From: Meira nashicola
Taxonomy: Eukaryota; Basidiomycota; Exobasidiomycetes; Exobasidiales; Brachybasidiaceae
Length of the DNA: 64,000 bases
Direction: 5' to 3'
NCBI GenBank assembly: GCA_001600355.1
Contig: BCJU01000001.1
Coordinates: 6,820,013-6,884,012 of the forward strand
Positions within the stretch are counted from its first letter, which is position 1; each line of letters opens with the position of its first letter. The position numbers and the translations under genes were made by a program. Of the stretch, positions 20,259-29,613 are shown piece by piece. Under the pieces are notes generated by a model. That model searched no databases and was not told the DNA's origin. It saw only the letters and a program-made list of their open reading frames with translations.

Positions 20259-21410
20259 TCAAATCGATCGAATTTTGTACAGGCCCCAACCGGTGAAAGA
20301 ATGTGAACTATCTTGAGCAAGGATGGCATCCTTTCCATGTATAAGCTCATGGGTGAGACTATTATTCTTTATCGAATCCGACAAACTCTCCTCGTCAATG
20401 TGACGATGCTTTTTGGCAAGCAAGCAAAGTCCGTCAGGATTCAAAGAACATCGAATAGCCTGACAAAGCGCATCAAAGTAAGAAGGATTGTAAGTACAAT
20501 CTGCCACGAAAATCAGATCATATCCATCTGGAGTGATATCTTCCCAATCTAGCACTTCGGCTCGCAACACCACCTTATCCCGTGATGTGCTATTGTACTT
20601 TATGTTTTGTTTCAGTACTTCCATAGCTGGCATTAAATCAGTCGCAAGGATTGAAGTTCGTCTTGCAATATCCTGATCAGCTTGTGTGTCGATGTTAGAA
20701 ACCAATGCTGATAATGAAATCGAAACGAAGCCGGTACCGGCACCAAGTTCCAGAATCTTCAGAGATGATCTATTACGCAGCATCTTTACGAGTATGCTAT
20801 TTGGATCTCTTTTGAGTTGACAATGCAACCATCGAACCATATGGAGAGCTGCATCCCAAAGATGCCCTTCCAAATCAAATCCAATTTGTTCTTCCATGAT
20901 TATAGGTACTTCCAAACCGATATCAAATAATCTAGAAAGAGTTCGAGAGCGTGAACTTGTTATGTCTCGTTTCTTGACCTTAATAGGAGCCGAGAGAGCA
21001 GGAACAAAGACAAAATTGCTTGATTGATCAAGTATGTCGTTCAACAGATCAAATTGCCATGAATTTACCTGTTCGTCATTTTTGACATATAACGCTAAAT
21101 GCAGATCTTGAGCTTTATCTACAAACTTTGTTGGTGGAATTTTGACTTGTACATTTTTGTAAGCTTGAGTACCATCCAGCCATGCTATACTACAAGCTTC
21201 CTCAATCAGCTCCAGCTTTCTTCCATCCTTTCCGTCTTTTGACTTGACTAGCCAAGCAACTGTAATAGAAAGAGGAACACCATCTTGTGAAAAATAAACA
21301 TCTTCTCGAAGATCGTTATGAATCGTTGGTGCTATCGAGACAAATTGATCTTTCTCACTTATTTGTATTGGAGGAGCTTTGTGAAAGGACAAATAATAAA
21401 TTGCTGCCAT
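20259..21410 (-). CDS. METTL21-type protein lysine methyltransferase family protein
   Basis: The 383-residue protein belongs to the seven-beta-strand Methyltransf_16 group, which methylates lysines on translation factors, chaperones or histone-associated proteins. The SAM-binding motif I is clear (ILELGAGTGF, about 217-226) and the group-defining acidic loop DLIFVADCTYN is at about 295-306. An N-terminal extension of about 200 residues precedes the catalytic fold, as in METTL22-like members and fungal Rrg1-like proteins. The frame is open to 21488, but the methionine at 21410 begins the first soluble, sensible sequence, so I use it. The substrate cannot be read from sequence. It is divergent from the coiled-coil gene, 285 bases away. 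Confidence 0.8.
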   Translation of the reverse strand: MAAIYYLSFHKAPPIQISEKDQFVSIAPTIHNDLREDVYFSQDGVPLSITVAWLVKSKDGKDGRKLELIEEACSIAWLDGTQAYKNVQVKIPPTKFVDKAQDLHLALYVKNDEQVNSWQFDLLNDILDQSSNFVFVPALSAPIKVKKRDITSSRSRTLSRLFDIGLEVPIIMEEQIGFDLEGHLWDAALHMVRWLHCQLKRDPNSILVKMLRNRSSLKILELGAGTGFVSISLSALVSNIDTQADQDIARRTSILATDLMPAMEVLKQNIKYNSTSRDKVVLRAEVLDWEDITPDGYDLIFVADCTYNPSYFDALCQAIRCSLNPDGLCLLAKKHRHIDEESLSDSIKNNSLTHELIHGKDAILAQDSSHSFTGWGLYKIRSI

Positions 21411-21695
21411 TCCCTCATGTTTGCGAGATGGTGAATGACATAAAAGAAGAGAGAGAAAATCAAAGAGAAAGTTGTATAATTTCCACAATCAATTAACACA
21501 CGTGATAGAAGCAAAAACGCGTTCGTATTAAGCGCGTTGAAACAACCCATTGTGTTGGATTTGGGACTTTTTTTGTGTTGGAAAGGTAGGCACGCGTAAA
21601 TGAACAACACTTTTGGTTAAGACTTAACAGTTCTCGTTCACAACAAGTACAAACTTGTTCGCACACTTTCCATTGATCGCCATCTTGAAGTTGAG

Positions 21696-24638
21696 ATGGT
21701 GATATTGGAACGTACTCCGCCACGAAAATGGCAATCAGAAGGAAGCGATCAAGAAATAGGGGAAGGCAAGCATGAATTTGTTGGAGGCTTGAATGGAGTA
21801 CCTTCAACGATATCCGCTCAACCACGTAAATCATACGTCTTTCCTTCTTTAGAAGATATGGCAGCTCCTATACGTGAGCAAAGAGCAGCGCAACAAGCAA
21901 ATGGCCATAGTTCTGCTTCTTCATCTGCGTCTCCGAGTACAACAAAACAAGTTTCGCATTCCAGCACCTCTGTTCGACAAAATTCACCTACCCAATCACA
22001 GAGACAGCATTCATCCAAGATCCCAGTACATCGTACAATGCGTTCCTCTGGATCTCCTCAAAAGAAGTCAGTTTCACCGATTGCGGTAAGAAAGAATGTT
22101 GATGAAAATAGCGCCTCTAAACATGCTAGCATGAACAAAGTTGGAAGTCCTTCTAGAATTGCAACATCTTCACGCGAAGCAGCTGTCGATGCCGCTTTTC
22201 AAGAACAGATCGAACGTGCGATTGCTTCTGGTGAGAATCCGTTCATGGACAAAAGAAGGGCAGCTATGCGAGATGATAGCAATGCTTCCATCACTTCCAC
22301 CCCAAATGCACTCTATCCGCCCCTGCCTTCAAAAAGACCATCGACTGCCCGGCAATCAGATTCACGTACACAGATAGCTGTCGAACACGACACCAGAGAC
22401 AAAACAATTTCTGGCAAGCAGATAGATAGTGATTTCGTCGTTGAAAAACATGAACCAGCCAATATTCCACGTCGTTCACAGGAAGAAGTACAAAGAGCTG
22501 CTGCTACAATTCGAAAATCACTATTGTCCGAAGAAGAGCAAAAAGCACCCGCTACATCAGCAATTCAGCAGCATGTAATTACAAACGGCGATCAGAGTAC
22601 ACACCCACCATCACCTCCTATTGAAACATTTACGCCACATAGAAGAAAACTTACGAAAGAAGCACATGCAGTTCCTATCATTCAACAGGAAGAATTGCAT
22701 CGATTACGCAGCGAATTGCGAGAATGTAAAGCGCTTTTACGTGACAGTCAATTGGAAAACGAACGACTACAACAAGAATGTCAAGATAATAAAGCTCAGC
22801 ATGATGATGAAAAACGCAAGAACCAGACTATTGAAGCACAGATGAAACATTTAGAGTTAGTTGCAATAGAAAACGAATGTAAGCTGAAAGAGACACGATG
22901 GGAAGCTACACAAAACGCTTTGAGAGATGCAATGGAGCGAGATGAAAAAATGCGAAAGAAGAACATCGAGGTAGTACTTGCTAAGAATAAAATATCTCGA
23001 CTCAGAGCTCGTGCCTTGGATGCAGAACACAGCTTTGACAAACTCAAAAGCAAACAGGGCAAACATGATGAAAAGGTGCATCAACAGAAAGGTGAACTGG
23101 AGGAAGAAGTTGAAAGACTTCGATCAGAAAGACAAGATCTCAAAGCACATTTGAAGGATGTAGAAGAGAAGTACAAAGAATACAAAGAACAAGTGAACTC
23201 GCATGCAGATCAGATGGAGGCACTTGAGAATGCGGTTGCGACTGAGAAAGCTCGACGTAAGGAGATTAGCTCAAGAGAAGCTGCACTGCGTGGAGAAGTA
23301 CAAGAACTTCAAAAGGTGGCTGCAAGAGAAGCAAAGTTACGCGCAGAGCTAGCAGAAGTACGAGCAGACCTGTCAAGTGAGCGAATGACTATTAATGATT
23401 TGCGTAGAGAAGCGAAGCATAGCAAAGTGTCTGCTTCTCCCTCAAAAAAGGTAGCAGCCAATTCGCCCTTACAGATAGTTTCATGGAAAGATTTCCGTAA
23501 TGCAATGACACAAGAAGCTGAAAGTTCGTTTGATCGTTCTTTGGATGTCGAAGTTGATCCCTTACCTCCTCTCAAGCAGAAAGCACTTCCAATCAAGCAA
23601 AATCGATCCGAGCCTGTTCGTGCAAAAGAGGTCAAGACTAAAACCACTTCGAAAGCCAAAAAGGCTCAGATGATTGAGGATGAAGAGAGTCAAGATGAAT
23701 TTGAGAGAACTCAAAGTCCAGTACGCAAAACTAAAACTGCTACTACACGACCCAAAGCTCAACCTGTGACAAGAGCAAAAGCTCGAGGAAAGGAGGTTGA
23801 GGTTGTCGAGGACGAAGAAGAAGAAGAAGAGGTATCGGAGCCAGAGTCACCCGTTCAAGAGCAGGTACCTGCATCACCCGTTCGGATGGGAAGGAAAGCA
23901 TCTCCCGAAAAGAAACGCACTGTTACAAAGCAAGCAGCAGAAGATGCTGATATGGAAGAAGCTTCTGAGATACCACAACAAGACTCTATTCAATCGTTCA
24001 TCCCCACGATGAAGACGACAAAGAAGTCCATCTTGAACAAAGGACGTGCTGCTCCACCAAAAGCAAAACCAATCACTGTTGGCACTTCTTCCCGAAGTCA
24101 AATGCAGAGTGATGCAGGTGATTTGAGTGGAGCAACTTCTAAAATTAATAAGAGCAAGGAGGCCATTATCCCTCCGGCCTCACTGCACGATGAAACAATG
24201 AAGACACCCTTGCTGCCATCCAAACGTACACGAGCTGTGCAAAACCGGCAAGCGGAGGTAGAGGAAGAGGAAGAGATAATCCAAGCGAACAAGGCACAGA
24301 AAGCTACTTCAAAACTAAAAACAGTCCCGGTAAAACTAGCACCACCACCACTGGGAGATGTTGGAAATATGAGTGTTGGCGGTGTAACAAAAACACCAAT
24401 GGTACAAAAGAACACAGCTGCTGAACCACGTAAAAAGAAACGAAAACTTCTTAAAGCGGGAGCAAATGTTGCAGGTGATTTTTTGAATTGGAAAGGTGAT
24501 GCTGATGGAGCTTTAAATCCTGAATTAAATTTACCTATGGAACTTTCACCTCTAAAACAAGGGGAAGAATCACGTCCAGGAAATGGTTTAAATATACCAA
24601 CGGGCGATGCCCAAAGGGTATTTGGTAGACGTAAATGA
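21696..24638 (+). CDS. coiled-coil nuclear-type protein, hypothetical
   Basis: I do not recognise the family. The 980-residue single-exon protein has a Ser/Arg-rich N-terminal third with an R-E-Q-R-A-A helix near 65. A long coiled coil spans about 330-575 (heptads with Glu/Lys/Arg and regular Leu). A Lys-rich disordered C-terminal part follows, with an Asp/Glu run at about 705-720 and a basic KKKRKLLK segment near 915 that looks like a nuclear localisation signal. The short C terminus (ELNLPMELSPLK, then a basic end) looks conserved. The overall shape resembles kinetochore, spindle-pole or shugoshin-like proteins, but no diagnostic motif supports a specific name. The gene is convergent with the importin gene, 129 bases between stops. 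Confidence 0.75.
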   Translation: MVILERTPPRKWQSEGSDQEIGEGKHEFVGGLNGVPSTISAQPRKSYVFPSLEDMAAPIREQRAAQQANGHSSASSSASPSTTKQVSHSSTSVRQNSPTQSQRQHSSKIPVHRTMRSSGSPQKKSVSPIAVRKNVDENSASKHASMNKVGSPSRIATSSREAAVDAAFQEQIERAIASGENPFMDKRRAAMRDDSNASITSTPNALYPPLPSKRPSTARQSDSRTQIAVEHDTRDKTISGKQIDSDFVVEKHEPANIPRRSQEEVQRAAATIRKSLLSEEEQKAPATSAIQQHVITNGDQSTHPPSPPIETFTPHRRKLTKEAHAVPIIQQEELHRLRSELRECKALLRDSQLENERLQQECQDNKAQHDDEKRKNQTIEAQMKHLELVAIENECKLKETRWEATQNALRDAMERDEKMRKKNIEVVLAKNKISRLRARALDAEHSFDKLKSKQGKHDEKVHQQKGELEEEVERLRSERQDLKAHLKDVEEKYKEYKEQVNSHADQMEALENAVATEKARRKEISSREAALRGEVQELQKVAAREAKLRAELAEVRADLSSERMTINDLRREAKHSKVSASPSKKVAANSPLQIVSWKDFRNAMTQEAESSFDRSLDVEVDPLPPLKQKALPIKQNRSEPVRAKEVKTKTTSKAKKAQMIEDEESQDEFERTQSPVRKTKTATTRPKAQPVTRAKARGKEVEVVEDEEEEEEVSEPESPVQEQVPASPVRMGRKASPEKKRTVTKQAAEDADMEEASEIPQQDSIQSFIPTMKTTKKSILNKGRAAPPKAKPITVGTSSRSQMQSDAGDLSGATSKINKSKEAIIPPASLHDETMKTPLLPSKRTRAVQNRQAEVEEEEEIIQANKAQKATSKLKTVPVKLAPPPLGDVGNMSVGGVTKTPMVQKNTAAEPRKKKRKLLKAGANVAGDFLNWKGDADGALNPELNLPMELSPLKQGEESRPGNGLNIPTGDAQRVFGRRK

Positions 24639-24767
24639 TGTATTTATAGAATTAAAGATTTTAAAATATAATGACAACGTTTGAGTGCTCTTAAAATCAC
24701 TTCATTCAAATCAATCACAGCAACAAATGATAATTTATACATATGAAAGGATCTATAAGTCAATACA

Positions 24768-27689
24768 TCATTGATCCAATAAGTTTGATTGTCTATCCAG
24801 ACGGTCCCTTTCCCTTGATTTTCGAGAAGCAGAATAAATTCCTTGCAAAGCAGGTTTGATAGAGTTACTTTCACCTTGGGATAAAGTTGTCATACACTTC
24901 TGCTTTTCGGCTTGCGAGATGATGGAATCATTAATCCCTGCTAATCCTGCCGCGAACCAAGATTGAAGAGCTTGGAATCCAGTCACATTTACCGCCAACA
25001 AACGTAGAACAATCGTCGTATCAGGCAATGTTTCAGGTTCAAAAGTGGTCACAGTACCTTGTAATAATGCACTGACCAAAGCGGCACCCTGTTCTTGCAA
25101 AACAGATCGAATTGCGTTGGCATATTGAGAAGCTACTTGTGGGTCAAGTCGACTATGCGATTGAGAAAAGCCATTTCCAGCATTTTGTTCCAAGGCATCA
25201 TGACCCACAACGATACGCAAATAGTCGAGAATCGCTTCCAAGATTGAAACTTGGTACATCTGTTGCAAACAATTGACTGCAATCTGGAAAGAGGCGGGAA
25301 ATGCACCCGAAAGGATTAGTTGGCCAGGTAAAGCCTCTGCAACGGCAGCACAAGCGTGAATGTAATCATCAATAACGTCTGGCATATCAATGATGGATTT
25401 ACCACTTTCATTTGCAGAATTGATCATCTCGTTCACTTTAACACTTATCCGTTCAAATGCTGTTCCCATCGGTCTTTCTAATTCTGGAGTGAAATTGGCA
25501 GACCTTTGTCCGAAAGTGTCAATTGCCTTTCCAGCTATCCATATGAATGAAGGGAAACCTGTTACCTCGAATGAGTTTGCCATTCGCTCCAAAAGTGCTG
25601 GTGCAACTGGGATTGCGAGGAAATCAAAGAAAGCCAAACCTCTCCTTAGCAACTCGCATGCTCGTTCTGCGACAAAGAATATCGAACCATGCTTGACTAG
25701 AATGGTGTCTATAATATCAAATGCTTGCTTACACGTTGAAGAGCAAGAGGGTGGTAGAGATGGGGGTTTTATCTTGCTACTGACAGGCTTGAGCATAGCA
25801 TCAATTTGCTCCATTCGATCAGCGGCTTTCTGTAGATCGGCTCTAACGACACTACTAGCTTCTGCATTTGCAACGGCTGATAGACTCTGCAGCAGAGGTT
25901 GGGTAAATTGCATCAAAGGCTCTGTTGCTTGCTCAACAGGTAGCGCAGCAATCACATATCCGATTGCCTCTGCAATGCTGCGACCATCTTGCGGGTCCAC
26001 TCTTTCAACAACTGCTTGGTAAAAATCAAACAATTGAGGTAGGAAAGGAGCTAATTCAACATCGCAATCTTCTCCTAGATATTTGAAAGCTTGTGCGGCG
26101 GCTGCAGTCACGTCCAAATCGGTTGTTTGGAAGCCTGCAGAGATGTAACTTAAAATCATAGGTATCCTATCGGGGTGGTACTTGACCCATTCTGTATAAC
26201 GCGAAATCACAAGAAGAGCTGCATATGTTAGTCTTGGATGGCTTGGTAGTTCGGGAATGATGTTCATTATTTGTGGTAATATTTCGTCATCACGAGGATC
26301 TGCCTGTGCTCCCATCGCTCTCATGGAGAATAGCGGAGCTTCTACATCTTGCCATTTTGCACTACCTCCCTGTGCGTTTGTCAAAACTTCTTGAATCATG
26401 CCTAGACTTCTCGCTAGACATGTTTGCGATCCCAACACTTGACAACAATCTTTTAATGTATCGCCCATAACATGCCTGAACGCCTTGAAATCATCTCGCT
26501 CTTGACCTGACCAGCTATCCATCTCATCTGGAAATCGTAAATGTTTAACGATTGCTTCTAGCAGCTGCTGATAGATTGAGGCATATGCGTATGCATTCCC
26601 ATCATCGCCATTTCTTTGCAGATCTCCTGTCAAAAAGTACCAAAAGCGGAAAGTGATTTGAACAATATCCAAATCGGTGTATGCTGCACAAGCAAAGATG
26701 GCTTCTGCAATAGGGAAGAATGCATCTTTGTGTGGTATCATGAGAGAATGGTATACTTCTCCCGCTTGCACAAAGACACGACATAGTCCGCGTACTTTGT
26801 CATCATCTCCATCGCTGATTGCTTGCTGTAATTCGGCTCGCAGAGGAAGTAATCTAGCAATAATAATCTGTATTGCCTCTTGATTATCTTGAACTTCCTG
26901 TGTTTCATTGATTATGTCGCAAACAACATCAACAGCTCCATCAAACAGCTGCTCATTTGTCAAACAGTCGAAGCTCATTGTGAACAAGGGTGTTTGCATC
27001 AAAGTTTGAATATCAATCTCTCCCGATTTTAGCCAACTAGCCAAACAGGCAAAAACGGAGGCTTGTATAGTCTCAGTTAAGCCCTGTGCTTGTATGTATA
27101 CCGACAAAACTTCTAAAACATCTCTTGCGGGTGTTTGAAGTAGTGATATGGTCCTTGTGTTGTAATGCTCTCTGTTAACCGGTATTCTCTGGTTCATATT
27201 CACCTCTTCCGGTAACACTGTCAAGAATTCCAATAGAGTAGCTACATCGCTAGGATCTTTGCCGAATGTATCAATCATTGATCGCACCACATGGTCACCC
27301 CATTCTGGATCCTCACCATCGCGAAGCTGTAGAGCAAGTCCCGAAAGCGCAAGAGAGATTTGTGTTTGAATGACTTTTGGGCCGGATTTGTAGGCCTGCA
27401 AAGCAGTGATCAAGGTCGCCCTTAAACTTGGCAAAGTTTCTCTAGGTATTTGATCGATATCGTATGTCGATTTAACTCTGAACGTTTGAGCGGCAAACAG
27501 ACGAGGTTCTAAAGGCAAATCTTGCGAAAGAAGTAACGCATTAGCCGTTTGCCATGCTTCTGGCGTCTTTTGGAAATTTTGTAACCAAGTATTTGCTTGT
27601 TGTTTAGCTGAATTATCGGGATTTTTGTAAAGTGTATCTAAAGCTGCCAAAACAGCATCAATAGCCGAAGATTGATCATTGGCAGCCAT
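24768..27689 (-). CDS. MTR10: importin-beta family karyopherin, Mtr10/transportin-3 type
   Basis: The 973-residue all-helical HEAT-repeat protein fits the Mtr10/TNPO3 branch of karyopherins, which carry SR-type mRNA-binding proteins (Npl3 in yeast) into the nucleus and affect tRNA traffic, releasing cargo on Ran-GTP. The N terminus has the importin-beta N-terminal domain: the A-N-x-W-L-x-x-F-Q helix at about 33-42 and the AWQTANALL block after it. The regular Leu/Ala helical repeats and length are those of the family. The protein is full length with no interruption. It acts between the cytoplasm and nuclear pore. The subfamily call is by overall resemblance, and an importin-13-like assignment is the main alternative. 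Confidence 0.88.
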   Translation of the reverse strand: MAANDQSSAIDAVLAALDTLYKNPDNSAKQQANTWLQNFQKTPEAWQTANALLLSQDLPLEPRLFAAQTFRVKSTYDIDQIPRETLPSLRATLITALQAYKSGPKVIQTQISLALSGLALQLRDGEDPEWGDHVVRSMIDTFGKDPSDVATLLEFLTVLPEEVNMNQRIPVNREHYNTRTISLLQTPARDVLEVLSVYIQAQGLTETIQASVFACLASWLKSGEIDIQTLMQTPLFTMSFDCLTNEQLFDGAVDVVCDIINETQEVQDNQEAIQIIIARLLPLRAELQQAISDGDDDKVRGLCRVFVQAGEVYHSLMIPHKDAFFPIAEAIFACAAYTDLDIVQITFRFWYFLTGDLQRNGDDGNAYAYASIYQQLLEAIVKHLRFPDEMDSWSGQERDDFKAFRHVMGDTLKDCCQVLGSQTCLARSLGMIQEVLTNAQGGSAKWQDVEAPLFSMRAMGAQADPRDDEILPQIMNIIPELPSHPRLTYAALLVISRYTEWVKYHPDRIPMILSYISAGFQTTDLDVTAAAAQAFKYLGEDCDVELAPFLPQLFDFYQAVVERVDPQDGRSIAEAIGYVIAALPVEQATEPLMQFTQPLLQSLSAVANAEASSVVRADLQKAADRMEQIDAMLKPVSSKIKPPSLPPSCSSTCKQAFDIIDTILVKHGSIFFVAERACELLRRGLAFFDFLAIPVAPALLERMANSFEVTGFPSFIWIAGKAIDTFGQRSANFTPELERPMGTAFERISVKVNEMINSANESGKSIIDMPDVIDDYIHACAAVAEALPGQLILSGAFPASFQIAVNCLQQMYQVSILEAILDYLRIVVGHDALEQNAGNGFSQSHSRLDPQVASQYANAIRSVLQEQGAALVSALLQGTVTTFEPETLPDTTIVLRLLAVNVTGFQALQSWFAAGLAGINDSIISQAEKQKCMTTLSQGESNSIKPALQGIYSASRKSRERDRLDRQSNLLDQ

Positions 27690-28122
27690 TCCAATGAGAT
27701 ATTATTCGGAAAAGAAAGATGGAAGGTGTGTCATAACCTCCATCTGATCCGATTTCCAGAAAAAAGACATTCATTCGCTAAAAGAACCAACACTTCCTGG
27801 CTTTAGGCTGTCTTTGCGCTAACGCCGTCTTTCTTCTGATAAGACTACACGTGCAAATCTGCTCAACAAGCTCTTATTCAAGAAGTATTCAAGGGGTAAC
27901 AGTGCATTCATTGGGTGTGTATTTTTTTGGACACGTCGAGGCGCGTTTTGAAAATTGTTGCCGAGCGTGTGCCCAATTGTTCATTCATTTTGTGTGCATA
28001 GACTATATTGTCGTGTTGGCCCAAACGTTTTGAAAGTTATTGAACGTTGTCAAGTAAGAACAAATGGTGATGGGAAAGTCACGCTCTTCCTCTTGACCAC
28101 AAACGTTTAGAAACCAAACAAG
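27690..28122. other. divergent promoter of importin and PHO85 genes
   Basis: This 433-base region separates two divergent start codons. No specific site is recognised. Confidence 0.4.
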
Positions 28123-29226
28123 ATGAACTATATCCGTGAGTATGATAAGATTATATCGCTTGCCTAATCGCTGATCGTATAAAACTTCTTCATTGAATGC
28201 ACAGAATTGGAAAAGTTGGGAGAGGGTACATATGCAACTGTGTACAAGGGACGGTCACGAATGTCCAACGAGACGGTGGCTTTGAAAGAGATTCATTTGG
28301 ACGCAGAAGAAGGAACTCCATCAACAGCTATCAGAGAAATTTCTTTAATGAAAGAATTAAGACATACAAACATCGTTCGATTACACGATGTCATTCACAC
28401 AGAATCTAGATTATTACTTGTTTTCGAATTTATGGAACAAGATTTGAAAAAGTATATGGACAATCATGGAAATAAAGGAGCTCTAGATCCTGCCACAATT
28501 CGATCGTTCATGTTTCAATTACTAAAAGGAACGGCTTTTTGTCATGAAAATCGTGTTCTTCATCGTGATCTTAAACCACAAAACTTATTGATCAACAGAA
28601 GAGGAGAGTTGAAGTTGGCCGATTTCGGTCTAGCGCGTGCATTCGGTATCCCTGTCAACACGTTCTCCAATGAAGTTGTCACACTTTGGTATCGTGCTCC
28701 AGATGTTTTATTGGGAAGTCGTACATATAGCACAAGTATTGACGTTTGGAGTGCAGGATGCATTATGGCAGAAATGATTAGCGGTGTTCCACTTTTCCGT
28801 GGACGTGATAATAACGATCAATTGAATCAAATTTTGAGAGTTTTAGGAACACCGGACGAAGGCACGATCGAACGATTACGTAAAGATTCACCCGAAATAC
28901 AGCCCAGACCCTTCCCAAGGATGCCCAAAGTTCCCTTTTCTCACCTTTTCCCAAAAGCACATCCTTTGGCAATCGATCTGCTGGAGAAATTGTTGAAATT
29001 CGATCCTGCTCAACGTATCAGCGCAGACGAAGCCCTTCGTCATCCTTATTTCACCACAAGTCATGCACTGCAGCCAACATCAGGTGCAAATGCCAATCAA
29101 GCCCAAGCGGTACGTGTTGCTTGATAGACATAAACTGAGAAAGTCTAATTGACGATGATTTGGCTTTTTTTTTCTTCTTTGTATATCCCATCTCAGGACC
29201 CAAACAGCTACGGTGGCTTCAAGTGA
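28123..29226 (+). CDS. PHO85: Pho85-type cyclin-dependent kinase, three exons
   Basis: The kinase pairs with Pcl-type cyclins to control phosphate, glycogen and cell-cycle responses. Exon 1 (28123-28135) encodes only four codons plus one base, exon 2 (28205-29109) nearly all of the kinase, exon 3 (29197-29226) the last nine residues. The spliced protein is 315 residues. Visible motifs are the Gly loop [11 protein letters not shown], the cyclin-binding PSTAIRE helix, [17 protein letters not shown], and the activation-loop [18 protein letters not shown] that is near-identical to yeast Pho85. Introns have GTGAGT and GTACGT donors and CACAG and CTCAG acceptors; the first also has a CTAAT branch site. 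The yeast PHO85 gene also has an intron close to its start. Ignoring exon 3, the frame would end a few codons later with an unrelated tail. Confidence 0.95.
28136..28204 (+). other. intron 1 of PHO85
   Basis: A 69-base intron with GTGAGT donor, CTAAT branch site and CACAG acceptor. Splicing adds the N terminus in front of the glycine loop. Confidence 0.88.
29110..29196 (+). other. intron 2 of PHO85
   Basis: An 87-base intron with GTACGT donor, pyrimidine tract and CTCAG acceptor, in phase 0. It joins the kinase body to a short Asn/Tyr/Gly tail. Confidence 0.75.
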
Positions 29227-29613
29227 ATCTTTATGTCTCTGACTCCATGTGCATTGATAGCAGACTCTTTTATTCCATGTATTGACACTAGTTCACAGAG
29301 CATTTCTCTTTTCAATCGATTGTTTTCATATTTATCAATAAATGCAACTTTTCACATTGTTGTTGGTTTATGATGATGAAATTAGCAAATCAGCAAAGGT
29401 TGCAAAAAAAAAGACGTTGTGATGCGAAAAATATGTGTATGAAGTGCTGGCTGGAAATGTCGATGATGTACGGGACTTCGTGTATTTGTATAAACCCAAA
29501 AGTGAGAGGACAGCATTAAAATGTGAAATAAAAGCATGCAAGCAAAAGATGCGTTAATATGACATGAGTGCAAAAAAAGAGAATGAAATACAATGAACGT
29601 CTTTCAATGACAA
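29227..29613. other. convergent 3' region
   Basis: This AT-rich 387-base spacer lies between the stop codons of PHO85 and the next minus-strand gene. Nothing is recognised. Confidence 0.4.

Noticed and set aside
25390..26022. 210-codon plus-strand frame inside the importin gene
   Set aside because: Antisense shadow of the clear minus-strand karyopherin.
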